DNA of 64,000 nt from Lactiplantibacillus daowaiensis (GCF_005405085.1 NZ_BJDJ01000009.1:47674-111673); one strand, 5' to 3'. Counted from the stretch's first letter, positions 44,446 to 56,190 are shown. Made by a program: numbers and translations. The notes: generated by a model from the letters alone, not told the origin.

Positions 44446-44754
44446 ATGGCAAAGCAAAAAATTCGTATCCGTTTAAAGGCATACGAACACCGTATTCTTG
44501 ATCAATCTGCTGACAAGATTGTTGAAACGGCAAAGAGAACTGGTGCTACTATTTCAGGTCCAATTCCATTGCCTACTGAACGTACTGTGTACACGGTTCT
44601 CCGTTCACCACATAAGTTCAAGAAGTCACGCGAACAATTCGAAATGCGGACTCACAAGCGGTTAATCGATATCGTTAACCCAACGCCAAAGACAGTCGAC
44701 TCATTAATGAAGTTAGACTTGCCTAGCGGTGTAGATATTGAAATCAAGCTTTAA
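44446..44754 (+). CDS. rpsJ: 30S ribosomal protein S10
   Basis: Protein of 102 residues, also the NusE antitermination factor. [19 protein letters not shown] and RTHKRLIDI are typical. ATG after AAGGAGG. First gene of the S10-spc-alpha cluster that runs to rplQ. Confidence 0.98.
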   Translation: MAKQKIRIRLKAYEHRILDQSADKIVETAKRTGATISGPIPLPTERTVYTVLRSPHKFKKSREQFEMRTHKRLIDIVNPTPKTVDSLMKLDLPSGVDIEIKL

Positions 44755-44787
44755 TACAAAATAAATCAATTAATTGGAGGTGTACTC

Positions 44788-45417
44788 ATGACCACTAAAG
44801 GAATCTTAGGGAAAAAGGTAGGAATGACGCAAGTCTTCACTGAAGACGGGGAATTAATCCCAGTTACTGTCATCGAAACTCAACCTAACGTTGTGTTGCA
44901 AGTTAAAACTGTTGAAAACGACGGTTACGAAGCAATTCAATTAGGTGTCGATGATAAGCGTGAAGTCTTAAGCAACAAACCTGCTCAAGGTCATGCAGCA
45001 AAAGCAAAAACGGCTCCTAAGCGCTTCATTCGTGAAATTCGTAATGTTGAGCTAGGAGATTACACAGTAGGTGACGAAGTCAAGGCTGATATCTTTACAG
45101 CCGGTGACGCAGTTGACGTTACGGGTATCACCAAAGGTCATGGTTACCAAGGTAACATCCATAAAGACGGTCAAAGTCGTGGACCAATGGCCCATGGGTC
45201 TCGTTACCATCGTCGTCCTGGTTCAATGGGTGCCATTATCAACCGTGTCTTCAAAGGTAAGAAATTACCAGGCCGGATGGGTAATCACCAACGGACGATG
45301 CAAAACTTACAAGTTGTTCGTGCCGACGTTGAAAACAATGTCTTATTAATTAAGGGTAATGTCCCTGGCGCAAACAAATCATTTGTAACGATCAAAACAT
45401 CTGTAAAGAGTAAATAA
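44788..45417 (+). CDS. rplC: 50S ribosomal protein L3
   Basis: Protein of 209 residues near the peptidyl-transferase centre, with [14 protein letters not shown] at the start and the central loop [20 protein letters not shown] after GGAGG. Confidence 0.98.
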   Translation: MTTKGILGKKVGMTQVFTEDGELIPVTVIETQPNVVLQVKTVENDGYEAIQLGVDDKREVLSNKPAQGHAAKAKTAPKRFIREIRNVELGDYTVGDEVKADIFTAGDAVDVTGITKGHGYQGNIHKDGQSRGPMAHGSRYHRRPGSMGAIINRVFKGKKLPGRMGNHQRTMQNLQVVRADVENNVLLIKGNVPGANKSFVTIKTSVKSK

Positions 45418-45435
45418 GAAAGGAGGACATAATAC

Positions 45436-46059
45436 ATGACTAGCGTAGCATTATTTAAACAAGACGGTACTCAAAATGGTGACGTTGATTTAAACGAAGC
45501 CGTATTTGGTATTGAACCAAACGAAAACGTGGTCTTTGACGCCATCATGATGCAACGAGCATCATTACGTCAAGGGACACATGCAGTTAAGAACCGTAGT
45601 GCTCGTCGCGGTGGTGGTAAGAAGCCATGGCGTCAAAAGGGTACTGGTCGTGCACGTCAAGGTTCAATCCGTTCACCACAATGGCGTAAAGGTGGGATTG
45701 TCTTCGGACCAACTCCACGTTCATACAGCTACAAATTACCTAAGAAGGTTATGCGCTTAGCTTTGAAGTCCGTCCTTTCACAAAAAGTATTGGACAGTAG
45801 CTTAGTTGCAGTTGAAGCTTTAGCTTTCAACGAACCAAAGACTAAGGAATTTGCTAATGTATTAAGTAACCTCAACGTCAACACCAAGACCCTTGTTTTG
45901 GTTGAAGACGACAACGAAAAGGCTGCTTTGGCAGGTCGGAACTTACCAAATGTTAAGATCCTCAAAGCCAATGGCGTTAACGTCTTAGATGTCGCTAACA
46001 GTGACAAATTAGTCGTTACCCAAAAAGCCCTCGATCAATTAGGGGAGGCGCTCGCATAA
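45436..46059 (+). CDS. rplD: 50S ribosomal protein L4
   Basis: Protein of 207 residues lining the exit tunnel (loop [20 protein letters not shown]). In other bacteria it represses its own operon. Its stop overlaps the rplW ATG. Confidence 0.98.
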   Translation: MTSVALFKQDGTQNGDVDLNEAVFGIEPNENVVFDAIMMQRASLRQGTHAVKNRSARRGGGKKPWRQKGTGRARQGSIRSPQWRKGGIVFGPTPRSYSYKLPKKVMRLALKSVLSQKVLDSSLVAVEALAFNEPKTKEFANVLSNLNVNTKTLVLVEDDNEKAALAGRNLPNVKILKANGVNVLDVANSDKLVVTQKALDQLGEALA

Positions 46060-46352
46060 TGGAAGCACGCGATGTAATTTTACGTCCTGTAATTACTGAA
46101 TCATCAATGGCTGACTTGGACGACAAGCGCTATACATTTGATGTCAACGTACAGGCAACTAAAACTCAAGTTAAAAAGGCTATCGAAGAAATCTTCGATG
46201 TCAAAGTCGTTAAAGTTAACGTAATGAACGTTAAAGGGAAGCTTAAGCGCCAAGGCCGTTACGCCGGTTACACTAAGAAGCGTCGTAAGGCCATTGTTAC
46301 CTTAACTCCTGATTCAAACGAAATTAAGTTGTTCAACGACGATCAACAATAA
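46059..46352 (+). CDS. rplW: 50S ribosomal protein L23
   Basis: Protein of 97 residues at the tunnel exit, docking site for trigger factor and SRP. Starts within TAATG of rplD, so translation is coupled. Confidence 0.98.
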   Translation: MEARDVILRPVITESSMADLDDKRYTFDVNVQATKTQVKKAIEEIFDVKVVKVNVMNVKGKLKRQGRYAGYTKKRRKAIVTLTPDSNEIKLFNDDQQ

Positions 46353-46376
46353 ATCTTATTATAGGAGGTAACTCTA

Positions 46377-47216
46377 GTGGGTATTAAGAAGTATAAACCA
46401 ACCACTAACGGCCGTCGTAATATGACTGCTTCTGATTTCTCAGAAATCACTAAGACGAAACCAGAAAAGTCATTATTAGACTCACAAAGTCACACTGCCG
46501 GTCGTAACAGTTATGGTCACATTACTGTTCGTCATCGTGGTGGCGGTCATAAACAACAATACCGTTTAGTTGACTTCAAGCGGATTAAAGATGAAGTTCC
46601 AGCTACGGTTAAAGCAATCGAATATGATCCAAACCGGACAGCTAACATTGCCTTATTGGTATACGCTGACGGGATTAAGTCATATATCTTAGCACCAAAA
46701 GGTTTGGAAGTTGGGATGCAAGTTCAATCAGGTGTCGAAGCCGATATCAAGGTTGGTAACGCATTGCCATTAACTAACATTCCAGTTGGTACTGTGATTC
46801 ACAACATCGAATTAAAACCTGGTAAGGGTGGCCAATTAGCTCGTTCAGCTGGTACCTCTGCGCAATTACTTGGTAAGGAAGGCAAGTACGCTATCGTACG
46901 TTTGTCATCTGGTGAAGTTCGTTTAGTTCTTTTAACTAGCCGTGCTACTATTGGTACTGTTGGTAATGAACAACATGAATTGATCAACTCAGGTAAAGCC
47001 GGTCGTTCTCGTTGGCAAGGTAAGCGTCCAACAGTTCGTGGTTCTGTAATGAACCCTAACGATCACCCTCATGGTGGTGGTGAAGGTAAGGCTCCAATCG
47101 GTCATCCATCTCCAATGTCTCCATGGGGTAAGAAGACCCTTGGGAAGAAGACTCGGAACAAGAAGGCTCGTTCAAACAAGCTTATTGTTCGTGGTCGTCG
47201 CCCAGGCAAGCACTAA
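46377..47216 (+). CDS. rplB: 50S ribosomal protein L2
   Basis: Protein of 279 residues, with the catalytic-centre segment [20 protein letters not shown] near the C-terminus. GTG start at 46377 after AGGAGG. Confidence 0.98.
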   Translation: MGIKKYKPTTNGRRNMTASDFSEITKTKPEKSLLDSQSHTAGRNSYGHITVRHRGGGHKQQYRLVDFKRIKDEVPATVKAIEYDPNRTANIALLVYADGIKSYILAPKGLEVGMQVQSGVEADIKVGNALPLTNIPVGTVIHNIELKPGKGGQLARSAGTSAQLLGKEGKYAIVRLSSGEVRLVLLTSRATIGTVGNEQHELINSGKAGRSRWQGKRPTVRGSVMNPNDHPHGGGEGKAPIGHPSPMSPWGKKTLGKKTRNKKARSNKLIVRGRRPGKH

Positions 47217-47255
47217 TATTTGAAATTACTGTAGTTCTCGAGAGGAGGTCACACG

Positions 47256-47531
47256 ATGGGTCGTAGTTTAAAGAAGGGACCTTTCGCAGATGCGCATTTA
47301 TTAAAGAAAATCGATGCACAATCTGATTCTGACAAGAAATCTGTCATCAAGACGTGGTCACGTCGTTCAACAATTTTCCCAAGTTTTATTGGGTACACAA
47401 TCGCTGTTTATGATGGGCGTAAGCATGTCCCAGTTTATATCCAAGACGATATGGTAGGTCACAAGTTAGGCGAATTTGTTCCTACACGGACTTTCCATGG
47501 TCATGGTACAGACGATAAGACAACGAAGTAA
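47256..47531 (+). CDS. rpsS: 30S ribosomal protein S19
   Basis: Protein of 91 residues of the 30S head; [17 protein letters not shown] start and [15 protein letters not shown] are typical. ATG after GAGGAGG. Confidence 0.98.
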   Translation: MGRSLKKGPFADAHLLKKIDAQSDSDKKSVIKTWSRRSTIFPSFIGYTIAVYDGRKHVPVYIQDDMVGHKLGEFVPTRTFHGHGTDDKTTK

Positions 47532-47551
47532 TAGTTAGGAGGATATAAAGA

Positions 47552-47899
47552 ATGGCTGAACAAGTAACATCTGCACGCGCAACTGCAAAAACTGTTCGTA
47601 TCGCCGCTCGTAAGGTCCGCCTAGTTGTCGATCTTATCAGAGGTAAAAGCGTTGCCGAAGCACTTGCAATTTTGAAGTTTACTCCACGGGGTGCTTCACC
47701 AGTAGTAGAAAAAGTACTACTTTCAGCAGTTGCTAACGCTGAAAACAACTTTGACTTAGATCGTGAAGATTTGGTCGTAAGCGAAGCCTTCGTCAACGAA
47801 GGACCAACCTTAAAACGGTTCCGTCCACGTGCCAAAGGTTCTGCTTCACCAATCAACAAGCGGACTAGCCACATTACGATCACAGTTACTGAAAAATAG
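47552..47899 (+). CDS. rplV: 50S ribosomal protein L22
   Basis: Tunnel-wall protein of 115 residues; [20 protein letters not shown] and the beta-hairpin [14 protein letters not shown] are present. ATG after AGGAGG. Confidence 0.98.
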   Translation: MAEQVTSARATAKTVRIAARKVRLVVDLIRGKSVAEALAILKFTPRGASPVVEKVLLSAVANAENNFDLDREDLVVSEAFVNEGPTLKRFRPRAKGSASPINKRTSHITITVTEK

Positions 47900-47912
47900 G
47901 AGGGAATAACGC

Positions 47913-48569
47913 GTGGGTCAAAAAGTAAATCCAACCGGATTACGTGTCGGAATCATTCGCGACTGGGAAGCAAAATGGTATGCTGAAAAAGATTTTGCTG
48001 CTTACTTAAACGAAGATTTACGTATCCGTAAGTATATTGAAAAACGACTTGCCGACGCTTCCGTCTCCACCGTTGAAATCGAACGCGCTGCAAATCGCGT
48101 GAACATTTCAATCCATACCGCAAAACCAGGGATGGTTATCGGTAAGGGTGGTTCTGAAGTAGAAGCACTTCGTAAAGAATTGAACAATTTAACTGGTAAA
48201 CGAGTACACATCAACATCATCGAAATCAAGAAACCTGATTTAGATGCTAAATTAGTTGGTGAAAGTATTGCTCGTCAATTGGAAGGCCGTGTTGCTTTCC
48301 GTCGTGCGATGCGTGGTGCGATGCAACGTACTATGCGTTCAGGCGCCAAGGGTATTAAGACACAAGTTGCCGGCCGTTTAAACGGTGCCGACATGTCACG
48401 TGTTGAAGCATACTCAGACGGTACTGTTCCATTGCATACACTCCGTGCTGACATTGATTATTCATGGGTTGAAGCCATGACTACTTATGGTAAGCTCGGT
48501 GTTAAGACATGGATCTACCGTGGCGAAATCTTGCCAGAAAAGAAATCTGCAGATAAAGGAGGAAAATAA
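47913..48569 (+). CDS. rpsC: 30S ribosomal protein S3
   Basis: Protein of 218 residues with a KH domain ([18 protein letters not shown]) at the mRNA entry. GTG start at 47913 after AGGAGGG. Confidence 0.98.
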   Translation: MGQKVNPTGLRVGIIRDWEAKWYAEKDFAAYLNEDLRIRKYIEKRLADASVSTVEIERAANRVNISIHTAKPGMVIGKGGSEVEALRKELNNLTGKRVHINIIEIKKPDLDAKLVGESIARQLEGRVAFRRAMRGAMQRTMRSGAKGIKTQVAGRLNGADMSRVEAYSDGTVPLHTLRADIDYSWVEAMTTYGKLGVKTWIYRGEILPEKKSADKGGK

Positions 48570-48571
48570 AC

Positions 48572-49006
48572 ATGCTGGTACCTAAACGGGTTAAGTATCG
48601 TCGTGTTCATCGTGGTAAAATGCGCGGTGAAGCTAAGGGCGGTAAGACAGTTGCTTTTGGTGAATTCGGTTTACAAACACTCGAATCACACTGGATTAGT
48701 AACCGGCAGATTGAAGCTGCCCGTGTTGCTATGAACCGTTACATGAAGCGTGGCGGTAAAGTATGGATTAAGATTTTCCCTCACAAGTCCTACACTGAAA
48801 AAGGTGTTGGTGTGCGGATGGGTAATGGGAAAGGTACTCCTGCAGGTTGGGTTGCCCCAGTAAAACGTAACAAGGTTATGTTTGAAGTCGGTGGCGTTCC
48901 TGAAGAAGTTGCTCGCGAAGCTTTGCGCTTAGCCGGCACGAAGTTACCTGTGAAAACTAAGATTGTTAAGCGTGAGGAAGTAGGTGGCGAATCAGATGAA
49001 GGCTAA
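48572..49006 (+). CDS. rplP: 50S ribosomal protein L16
   Basis: Protein of 144 residues near the A site, [18 protein letters not shown] start. It begins 2 bp after rpsC, and its 3' end overlaps rpmC by 11 bp. Confidence 0.98.
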   Translation: MLVPKRVKYRRVHRGKMRGEAKGGKTVAFGEFGLQTLESHWISNRQIEAARVAMNRYMKRGGKVWIKIFPHKSYTEKGVGVRMGNGKGTPAGWVAPVKRNKVMFEVGGVPEEVAREALRLAGTKLPVKTKIVKREEVGGESDEG

Positions 49007-49190
49007 AGAAATTAAGGCATTGTCCACTGCTGAAATGCTCGAAAAAGAAAAGTCTTACAAAGACGAACTTTTCAACTTGCGTTTTCAATTGGCCACTGGT
49101 CAGCTTGAAAACACCGCTCGTTTAAAACAAGTTCGTAAGAATATTGCGCGTATTAAAACTGCGTTGCGTGAACAAGAGTTAAACAAGTAG
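48996..49190 (+). CDS. rpmC: 50S ribosomal protein L29
   Basis: Protein of 64 residues near the tunnel exit. ATG 48996 ([14 protein letters not shown]) is 8 bp after AGGTGG and inside the rplP gene. Confidence 0.97.
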   Translation: MKAKEIKALSTAEMLEKEKSYKDELFNLRFQLATGQLENTARLKQVRKNIARIKTALREQELNK

Positions 49191-49212
49191 AGTATAAAGG
49201 AGGCAATCACGA

Positions 49213-49482
49213 ATGAGTGAAGATACTCGTAACAGCCGTAAGGTGATCCAAGGACGCGTTGTTTCTGATAAGATGGACAAAACCATCGTTGTCATTGTCG
49301 AAACTTACAAGAACCATCCGGTTTACGGCAAGCGTGTTCGTTATTCAAAGAAATTCAAGGCTCATGATGAAAACAATGAAGCCAAGACTGGCGATATCGT
49401 TAAGATCATGGAAACTCGTCCTCTTTCAGCTACAAAGCGTTTCCGCTTAATTGAAGTTGTTCAAAAAGCTGTTATTATCTAG
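49213..49482 (+). CDS. rpsQ: 30S ribosomal protein S17
   Basis: OB-fold protein of 89 residues; [14 protein letters not shown] and [13 protein letters not shown] are typical. ATG after AAGGAGG. Confidence 0.98.
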   Translation: MSEDTRNSRKVIQGRVVSDKMDKTIVVIVETYKNHPVYGKRVRYSKKFKAHDENNEAKTGDIVKIMETRPLSATKRFRLIEVVQKAVII

Positions 49483-49524
49483 TTTATTAGCTGAATAAAA
49501 TTACATGAAGGGAGGACACTTACT

Positions 49525-49893
49525 GTGATCCAACAAGAAAGTCGTTTAAAAGTTGCTGACAACTCCGGTGCCCGTGAAATCCTTACTATTAAGGTATTAG
49601 GTGGTTCTGGTCGTAAAACTGCTAATATTGGTGATATCATCGTTGCTACGGTTAAACAAGCAACACCCGGTGGTGTTGTCAAAGCTCATGATGTCGTTAA
49701 GGCAGTAATCGTTCGGACTAAGTCTGGTGTACACCGTGCTGACGGTTCATACATCAAATTTGACGAAAATGCTGCAGTTATTATCCGTGATGACAAGACC
49801 CCTCAAGGTACTCGTATCTTTGGCCCGGTCGCTCGTGAATTACGTGATAAAGACTTCATGCGTATCGTTTCATTAGCTCCAGAAGTTCTGTAG
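49525..49893 (+). CDS. rplN: 50S ribosomal protein L14
   Basis: Protein of 122 residues in the subunit interface. GTG start at 49525 after GGGAGG; first gene of the classical spc group. Confidence 0.98.
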   Translation: MIQQESRLKVADNSGAREILTIKVLGGSGRKTANIGDIIVATVKQATPGGVVKAHDVVKAVIVRTKSGVHRADGSYIKFDENAAVIIRDDKTPQGTRIFGPVARELRDKDFMRIVSLAPEVL

Positions 49894-49926
49894 TCACACA
49901 CCGTAAATAAGGAGGTGCGCAACCTA

Positions 49927-50238
49927 ATGTTGATTAAAACTGGTGATAAAGTTCGTGTAATCAGCGGTAAGGATCGTGGTCAAGAAGGTACTGTTAAAAA
50001 GGTAATTTCTGACAAGAACCGTGTCGTTGTCGAAGGTGTTAACAAGATCAAGAAACACCAAAAACCTACGAACGTTAACCCACAAGGCGGTATCGTTGAT
50101 GTCGAAGCACCAATCGATGCTTCTAACGTTATGTTCCTTGACCCATCAACTAACGAACCTACTCGTTTAGGTGTTCGTCGTGAAGATGGCAAGCGTGTTC
50201 GCTTTGCGAAGAAGTCTGGCAAAGACTTAGAAAACTAA
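49927..50238 (+). CDS. rplX: 50S ribosomal protein L24
   Basis: Assembly initiator of 103 residues with a KOW motif ([16 protein letters not shown]). ATG 49927 is 11 bp after AAGGAGG; an in-frame GTG at 49915 overlaps that site and is rejected. Confidence 0.97.
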   Translation: MLIKTGDKVRVISGKDRGQEGTVKKVISDKNRVVVEGVNKIKKHQKPTNVNPQGGIVDVEAPIDASNVMFLDPSTNEPTRLGVRREDGKRVRFAKKSGKDLEN

Positions 50239-50269
50239 TATTTCTGACTGAAAGGAGGAAGCAAGTTTC

Positions 50270-50812
50270 ATGGAAAACCGTTTAAAAGCTCAATATGACA
50301 AAGAAATCGTTCCAGCATTAGTAGACAAGTTTAATTACACTTCAGTTATGCAAGTACCTAAGCTGGCAAAAATCGTTTTGAACATGGGTGTTGGTGATGC
50401 AGTTACCAACGCTAAGAACTTAGACGAAGCTGTTGAAGAATTGACTTTGATCGCCGGCCAAAAACCTTTGGTTACCCGCGCAAAGAAATCTATCGCCGGT
50501 TTCCGTCTTCGTGAAGGTATGGCAATTGGTGCCAAGGTTGACTTACGTGGTGAACGTATGTATGACTTCTTGGACAAATTGATCAACGTATCATTACCAC
50601 GTGTTCGTGACTTCCATGGTGTAAGTACTCGTTCATTTGATGGTCGCGGTAACTACACATTGGGTGTCCGTGAACAATTGATCTTCCCAGAAATCAACTA
50701 TGATAATGTTAACCGTGTACGCGGTTTGGACATTGTAATTGTAACAACTGCTGAAAGTGATGAAGAATCACGCGAGTTGTTAACTCAATTTGGCATGCCA
50801 TTTGCTAAATAA
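50270..50812 (+). CDS. rplE: 50S ribosomal protein L5
   Basis: 5S rRNA-binding protein of 180 residues; [12 protein letters not shown] and [20 protein letters not shown] are typical. ATG after AAGGAGG. Confidence 0.98.
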   Translation: MENRLKAQYDKEIVPALVDKFNYTSVMQVPKLAKIVLNMGVGDAVTNAKNLDEAVEELTLIAGQKPLVTRAKKSIAGFRLREGMAIGAKVDLRGERMYDFLDKLINVSLPRVRDFHGVSTRSFDGRGNYTLGVREQLIFPEINYDNVNRVRGLDIVIVTTAESDEESRELLTQFGMPFAK

Positions 50813-50833
50813 TCCGAAGGGGGTTAATCGAAG

Positions 50834-51019
50834 TTGGCTAAAAAATCACTAATTGCTAAACAAAAACGTGGTGCGAAATTTGCTGTTCAAAACTATACTC
50901 GTTGCGAACGTTGTGGTCGTCCACATTCAGTTTACCGTAAATTCCACTTGTGCCGTCTCTGCTTACGCGACCTGGCCCACAAAGGTCAAATCCCTGGCAT
51001 GAAAAAGGCCAGCTGGTAA
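50834..51019 (+). CDS. rpsN: 30S ribosomal protein S14, zinc-binding type Z
   Basis: Short 61-residue form with the zinc ribbon [20 protein letters not shown] (four Cys). TTG start at 50834 after GAAGGGGG. Firmicutes often keep a zinc-free paralogue elsewhere. Confidence 0.98.
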   Translation: MAKKSLIAKQKRGAKFAVQNYTRCERCGRPHSVYRKFHLCRLCLRDLAHKGQIPGMKKASW

Positions 51020-51052
51020 AAACGAACCCAAGTTAAAGGAGGTTAAACTTTC

Positions 51053-51448
51053 ATGATGACTGATCCAATCGCAGATTTCTTGACTCGTATCCGTAACGCT
51101 AACATGGTACGCCACGATTCATTAGAAGTTCCTGCATCAAAAATCAAACGCAACATTGCCGAAATTTTAAAGAATGAAGGTTTTGTTCGCGACGTTGAAT
51201 ACATCGATGATGACAAACAGGGCATCATCCGTGTCTTCTTGAAGTATGGTAAAGACAACGAACGGGTAATCAGTGGTTTGAAGCGTATTTCAAAACCTGG
51301 TTTGCGTTCATATGTTAAAGCTGATGCTGTTCCTAAGGTGTTAAACGGCTTAGGTATTGCTATTATCTCAACTTCAGAAGGCGTCATTACTGATAAAGAA
51401 GCTCGTGCTAAGAAGCTTGGCGGCGAAGTTTTAGCTTACGTTTGGTAA
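51053..51448 (+). CDS. rpsH: 30S ribosomal protein S8
   Basis: 16S-binding protein of 131 residues; [15 protein letters not shown] start and [14 protein letters not shown] near the end. ATG at 51053 or 51056; AAAGGAGG is 10 or 13 bp away, favouring the first. Confidence 0.98.
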
Positions 51449-51477
51449 TAAATAATTAAGACGGGAGGTGCAAGTAA

Positions 51478-52014
51478 GTGAGTCGTATTGGTTATAAAGT
51501 AATTGAACTACCTGCTGGGGTAGAAGTATCACAAGCTGGTGAAGACGTTACGGTTAAGGGCCCTAAAGGTACTTTAACGCGTAAGATTGCTAGCGAAATT
51601 ACGATGGCAGTTGAAGGCAACGAAGTTAAATTCACACGCCCAACTGATGATTTCAAGATGAAGGCATTACACGGTACTACCCGTGCTAATGTTAACAACA
51701 TGGTTGAAGGGGTTACTAAAGGCTTTACTAAGAACCTTCAATTGGTCGGTGTTGGTTACCGTGCCCAATTGCAAGGCAAGAAATTAGTATTAAGCGTTGG
51801 TTACTCACATCCTGTTGAATTCGAAACACCTGCAGACTTAACAGTTGAAGTTCCTGACAACACGCACATCAATATCTCTGGTATTGGTAAGCAAGCTGTT
51901 GGTGACTTTGCTGCCGAAGTTCGGGCAATTCGTTCACCTGAACCTTACAAAGGTAAAGGGATTCGTTACGTCGATGAATATGTTCGTCGTAAGGAAGGTA
52001 AAACTGGTAAATAA
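51478..52014 (+). CDS. rplF: 50S ribosomal protein L6
   Basis: Protein of 178 residues made of two similar domains. GTG start at 51478 after [28 protein letters not shown] is the conserved C-terminus. Confidence 0.98.
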   Translation: MSRIGYKVIELPAGVEVSQAGEDVTVKGPKGTLTRKIASEITMAVEGNEVKFTRPTDDFKMKALHGTTRANVNNMVEGVTKGFTKNLQLVGVGYRAQLQGKKLVLSVGYSHPVEFETPADLTVEVPDNTHINISGIGKQAVGDFAAEVRAIRSPEPYKGKGIRYVDEYVRRKEGKTGK

Positions 52015-52057
52015 TGCAGCTTAGTGCTGTCCATACTATATATTAGAGGTGACTATT

Positions 52058-52414
52058 GTGATTTCAAAACCAGATAAAAATAAGACACGTCAACGTCGTC
52101 ACGCTCGTGTCCGCGGTAAGATTTCTGGTACTGCTGAGCGCCCACGCTTAAATGTTTATCGTTCAAACAAAAACATCTACGCTCAAGTTATTGATGATGT
52201 AGAGGGTGTAACGCTCGCAAGTGCCTCAACATTAGATAGCGAAGTAACTGGCAACACCAAGAGTGAAAAAGCTGCTTCAGTTGGCGAAATTGTTGCAAAG
52301 CGTGCTGCTGAAAAGAAGATTGCTGACGTTGTCTTCGATCGTGGCGGTTACTTATATCATGGTCGGGTTCAAGCTTTGGCTGAAGCCGCTCGTGAAAACG
52401 GACTTAAATTCTAA
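52058..52414 (+). CDS. rplR: 50S ribosomal protein L18
   Basis: 5S rRNA-binding protein of 118 residues. GTG 52058 ([18 protein letters not shown]) is chosen, about 8 bp after AGAGG; GTG 52049 overlaps that site. Confidence 0.96.
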   Translation: MISKPDKNKTRQRRHARVRGKISGTAERPRLNVYRSNKNIYAQVIDDVEGVTLASASTLDSEVTGNTKSEKAASVGEIVAKRAAEKKIADVVFDRGGYLYHGRVQALAEAARENGLKF

Positions 52415-52434
52415 CAAAGGAGGAATAATACCAC

Positions 52435-52935
52435 ATGACTTTCATTGATCCATCAAAATTAGATCTTGACGATAATGTTGTTGCCATCAACCGGATTACT
52501 AAAGTTGTTAAAGGTGGTCGTCGTCTTCGCTTTGCCGCATTGGTAATCGTTGGTGACCACAAAGGACACGTTGGTTTTGGTACTGGTAAGGCTCAAGAAG
52601 TTCCTGAAGCAATTCGGAAAGCATCTGAAGCTGCTAAAAAGAACTTGATCACCGTACCTATGGTCGGTACAACCATTCCTCATGAAGCACTCGGAGTTTA
52701 CGGTGGTGGCCGCATCATGCTTAAGCCTGCCGTTGAAGGTTCTGGTGTTGCCGCTGGTGGCGCCGTTCGTGCCGTCATGGAATTGGCTGGTATTGATGAT
52801 GTTACAAGTAAGCGTCTTGGCTCAAACACGCCAGTTAACGTTGTTCGTGCAACGTTTGAAGGCTTAAAGAGCTTAAAGAAAGCTGAACAAATTGCTGCTT
52901 TACGTGGCGTTTCAGTTGAACATTTAGCTGAATAG
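52435..52935 (+). CDS. rpsE: 30S ribosomal protein S5
   Basis: Fidelity protein of 166 residues; [21 protein letters not shown] and [16 protein letters not shown] are conserved. ATG after GGAGG. Confidence 0.98.
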   Translation: MTFIDPSKLDLDDNVVAINRITKVVKGGRRLRFAALVIVGDHKGHVGFGTGKAQEVPEAIRKASEAAKKNLITVPMVGTTIPHEALGVYGGGRIMLKPAVEGSGVAAGGAVRAVMELAGIDDVTSKRLGSNTPVNVVRATFEGLKSLKKAEQIAALRGVSVEHLAE

Positions 52936-52948
52936 GAGGACAAACAAC

Positions 52949-53131
52949 ATGGCTCAATTAAAGATCACTTTAGTGCGCAGTGCGGCTCATCGTCTTCCTA
53001 AGCAACGTACAATCGTTAAGGAATTAGGTTTAGGCCGAGTAAACAGCTCAGTTATTAAGCCAGATGACGCAGCAACTCGCGGTCAAATCTTCCATATCGC
53101 TCATTTAGTTGATGTGGAAATCATTAAGTAA
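52949..53131 (+). CDS. rpmD: 50S ribosomal protein L30
   Basis: Protein of 60 residues; [20 protein letters not shown] is typical. ATG after AGGAGG, 13 bp behind rpsE. Confidence 0.97.
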   Translation: MAQLKITLVRSAAHRLPKQRTIVKELGLGRVNSSVIKPDDAATRGQIFHIAHLVDVEIIK

Positions 53132-53162
53132 TTAAAATATTTAAAGAGGAGGTGCCTACTAG

Positions 53163-53594
53163 ATGAAGTTACATGAATTAACACCAAGTGAAGGTTCACG
53201 TTTTTCACGTCGTCGGATTGGTCGTGGCGACTCAAGTGGCCAAGGTAAGACTTCTGGTCGTGGCCAAAAGGGTCAAAAGGCGCGTAGTAAGGTTCGTGTT
53301 GGATTCGAAGGTGGCCAAATGCCATTGTACCGTCGGATTCCAAAACGTGGATTTACTAATATCAACCGTAAAGAATATGCGGTTGTTAACCTTGATGGTT
53401 TAAACCGTTTTGATGATGGTGCTGAAGTAACACCTGAATCATTAAAGGCTGCCGGCTTGGTTAAGAAGAGCGCTGCTGTCAAGATTCTTGGCAATGGCGA
53501 ACTCACCAAAAAGTTAACGGTCAAGGCAAGCAAGTTCTCCGAATCTGCTGTTAAGGCAATCGAAGCTGCTGGCGGTAAAACTGAGGTGATCTAA
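53163..53594 (+). CDS. rplO: 50S ribosomal protein L15
   Basis: Protein of 143 residues with the Gly/Arg-rich N-terminus ([20 protein letters not shown]). ATG after GAGGAGG, 1 bp upstream of secY. Confidence 0.98.
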   Translation: MKLHELTPSEGSRFSRRRIGRGDSSGQGKTSGRGQKGQKARSKVRVGFEGGQMPLYRRIPKRGFTNINRKEYAVVNLDGLNRFDDGAEVTPESLKAAGLVKKSAAVKILGNGELTKKLTVKASKFSESAVKAIEAAGGKTEVI

Positions 53595-53595
53595 C

Positions 53596-54891
53596 TTGCT
53601 GACTACCATGAAGGACGCTCTGAAAGTTAAGGATATTCGGAATAAAATTCTGTTCACGTTGGGCGTTTTGATTGTATTTCGTCTTGGCTCTTATATCACA
53701 GTTCCAGGAGTTAATGCAAAGGCGCTTCAATCCGTTGCATCATCTGGACTTATAAGTATGTTGAATACATTCAGTGGTGGCGGTTTAACAAATTATTCCA
53801 TCCTTGCTATGGGGGTATCCCCTTACATTACTGCACAAATCATTGTCCAATTATTGCAAATGGACATTGTTCCTAAATTTGTTGAATGGGGCAAGCAAGG
53901 TGAAGTTGGGCGACGGAAGCTTAATCAAGCAACCCGTTACTTAACGATCATCTTAGCTTTCGTTCAATCGATTGGGATCACGGCTGGGTTCAACTCCTTG
54001 AGTTCACTTAAATTAGTGAATAATCTAAGTGTGTCGACATACTTAACTATCGGGATCATTTTGACCGGTGGTGCGATGTTTACGACTTGGTTAGGGGATA
54101 TGATCACTGACCGTGGGATGGGTAATGGTGTTTCTATCATTATCTTCGCCGGGATTATTGCTCGGACCCCAACGTCACTTTATCAAATTTATCAAGAACA
54201 ATTTGTCAATGTTGCTAAGAGTCAATGGTGGCAAAGTATTCTGTTTTGTCTTGGTTTATTAGTCTTGGTCATCCTAATTGTTATGTTCGTAACGTGGGTT
54301 GAACAAGCTAATGACCGGGTACCAATTCAATATACGCGCCGTGCAGCTGGTGCACCTGACAGTAGTTACCTACCACTTAAGGTGAATGTTGCCGGGGTTA
54401 TTCCCGTTATCTTCGCGAGTTCTTTCATCGCAACGCCACAAACGATTTTACTTGGTTTCCAATCCAGTCATGGTGACGAAACTTGGTACACAGTTATGAG
54501 TAGTATCTTCAATATGCAGTCAACACCCGGGGCGATCTTATACACCGTCTTGATTGTGCTTTTCACTTTCTTCTATGCCTTTGTTCAGGTCAATCCTGAA
54601 AAATTATCGAAGAATTTACAAAAGCAAGGCAGCTATATTCCAGGCGTCTGGCCTGGTAAGGATACCCAAGACTGGGTTTCAAAATTGTTAATGCGGTTAA
54701 GTACCGTTGGTGCGCTTTACCTTGGATTAATTTCCTTGATTCCATTGTTGGCTTCAGATATCTGGGGCTTAGATGAATCAATTGGTTTAGGTGGGACCAG
54801 CTTGTTAATCGTTGTTGGGGTTGCCCTTGAAACAATTCGTCAAATTAAAGGGTTAATGATGAAGCGTGACTACGTCGGTTTCATTCGTTAA
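53596..54891 (+). CDS. secY: SecY, protein translocase channel subunit
   Basis: Membrane channel of the general secretion system, 431 residues with ten predicted membrane segments. The plug/TM2a region SSGLISMLNTFSGGGLTNYSI and the ALGVSPYITAQII-type segment (AMGVSPYITAQIIVQL) are present. TTG start at 53596, 7 bp after GAGGTG; an ATG 12 bp later is an alternative. It is followed by adk as in most Firmicutes. Confidence 0.97.
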   Translation: MLTTMKDALKVKDIRNKILFTLGVLIVFRLGSYITVPGVNAKALQSVASSGLISMLNTFSGGGLTNYSILAMGVSPYITAQIIVQLLQMDIVPKFVEWGKQGEVGRRKLNQATRYLTIILAFVQSIGITAGFNSLSSLKLVNNLSVSTYLTIGIILTGGAMFTTWLGDMITDRGMGNGVSIIIFAGIIARTPTSLYQIYQEQFVNVAKSQWWQSILFCLGLLVLVILIVMFVTWVEQANDRVPIQYTRRAAGAPDSSYLPLKVNVAGVIPVIFASSFIATPQTILLGFQSSHGDETWYTVMSSIFNMQSTPGAILYTVLIVLFTFFYAFVQVNPEKLSKNLQKQGSYIPGVWPGKDTQDWVSKLLMRLSTVGALYLGLISLIPLLASDIWGLDESIGLGGTSLLIVVGVALETIRQIKGLMMKRDYVGFIR

Positions 54892-54948
54892 TCAAGCGAG
54901 TGTGTTGGGGAGACTCAGCACATTTGTGCATTATAGGAGGAAAAAACT

Positions 54949-55608
54949 ATGGGAACAATGAACCTGATTTTGATGGGTTTGCCAGGTGCCGGTAAGGGTA
55001 CTCAAGCACAGAAGATCCTTGAAGATTTTGATATTCCTCATATTTCAACGGGTGATATCTTCCGGGCAGCAATTAAGAACGAAACCAAAATGGGTATTGA
55101 AGCTAAAAAGTATATCGACCAAGGTAACTTGGTTCCTGACGAAGTCACTAATGGCATCGTTAAGGAACGGTTAGCTGAAAGCGATACGGCTAATGGCTTC
55201 TTACTTGATGGTTATCCACGTAATATTGATCAAGCTCATGCGCTCGAACAAATCGGTAAAGATTTGAACAAGCCATTGGACGGCGTCATCAACATCCATG
55301 TTGAACCTAGTGTGTTAGTTGAACGGCTTTCGGGTCGCTTCATCTGCCGGACTTGTGGTGCAACTTATCATAAGTTGTATAACAAGCCAAAGGTTGAAGG
55401 CACTTGTGATGTTTGTGGCGGTCATGATTTCTATCAACGGGATGATGATAAGCCAGCTACTGTTAAAAATCGGTTGGATGTCAACGTTAAGTTGAACACA
55501 CCATTGATCGATTTTTATGGCAAAGAAAACTTATTACACAATGTCGATGGTGATCGCGACATTGATGTCGTTTATCAAGATATTAAAACTATCCTTGACA
55601 ACCTTTAA
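54949..55608 (+). CDS. adk: Adenylate kinase, zinc-lid type
   Basis: Interconverts AMP, ADP and ATP. 219 residues: P-loop [23 protein letters not shown], and a lid with four Cys (CRTC and CDVC) that bind structural zinc, as in Gram-positive enzymes. ATG 54949 follows AGGAGG. Confidence 0.98.
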   Translation: MGTMNLILMGLPGAGKGTQAQKILEDFDIPHISTGDIFRAAIKNETKMGIEAKKYIDQGNLVPDEVTNGIVKERLAESDTANGFLLDGYPRNIDQAHALEQIGKDLNKPLDGVINIHVEPSVLVERLSGRFICRTCGATYHKLYNKPKVEGTCDVCGGHDFYQRDDDKPATVKNRLDVNVKLNTPLIDFYGKENLLHNVDGDRDIDVVYQDIKTILDNL

Positions 55609-55788
55609 CAAATTGTCCCACTAGCAGTGGCCTCATTTGCTTTTCAAATGCCGTTGTGATAAACTTATTCAGGTTTAGCCGTTGAATAATTTAGGATTAA
55701 CTTAATCATAATTTAAACAACGACTGGTTCGAAAAGCGGACCAAATACGTGGTAGCACGAAACCAAGATAATAAGGAGGGACAACTAC
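55609..55788 (+). promoter_or_regulatory. Structured spacer before infA
   Basis: 180 bp with hairpins CATTTG/CAAATG (55635-55651) and TGGTTCG / CGAAACCA enclosing CGTG/CACG just before infA. It may contain an internal promoter or an IF1 leader; no clear promoter pair was found. Confidence 0.4.
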
Positions 55789-56007
55789 TTGGCAAAGGAA
55801 GACGTCATCGAAATTCAAGGGACTATTAAAGAAACACTGCCTAACGCAATGTTCAAAGTCGAACTTGAAAACGGCGCTGAAATCTTAGCTCACGTTTCTG
55901 GTAAAATTCGGATGCATTACATTCGTATCTTGCCTGGTGACAAGGTTACAGTCGAAATGTCACCTTATGATTTAACTAAGGGTCGCATTACCTATCGTTT
56001 CAAATAG
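55789..56007 (+). CDS. infA: Translation initiation factor IF-1
   Basis: OB-fold factor of 72 residues binding the 30S A site; [19 protein letters not shown] and [11 protein letters not shown] are conserved. TTG start at 55789 after AAGGAGGG. Confidence 0.98.
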   Translation: MAKEDVIEIQGTIKETLPNAMFKVELENGAEILAHVSGKIRMHYIRILPGDKVTVEMSPYDLTKGRITYRFK

Positions 56008-56043
56008 GGGCGACGCTTCGTACCTTATAGGAGGTAAATATTC

Positions 56044-56163
56044 ATGAAAGTAAGACCATCTGTAAAGCCTATGTGCGAACACTGCAAAGTTATTCGTCGT
56101 AAAGGCCGCGTGATGATTATCTGCTCTGCTAATCCAAAGCATAAGCAACGCCAAGGTAAATAA
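56044..56163 (+). CDS. rpmJ: 50S ribosomal protein L36
   Basis: Smallest ribosomal protein, 39 residues. [20 protein letters not shown] and [15 protein letters not shown], with the Cys-x-x-Cys ... Cys ... His zinc site, mark the zinc-binding type. ATG 56044 after AGGAGG, between infA and rpsM as usual. Confidence 0.97.
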   Translation: MKVRPSVKPMCEHCKVIRRKGRVMIICSANPKHKQRQGK

Positions 56164-56190
56164 TTTAACTAAGTCGGAGGTGAAAAATTA

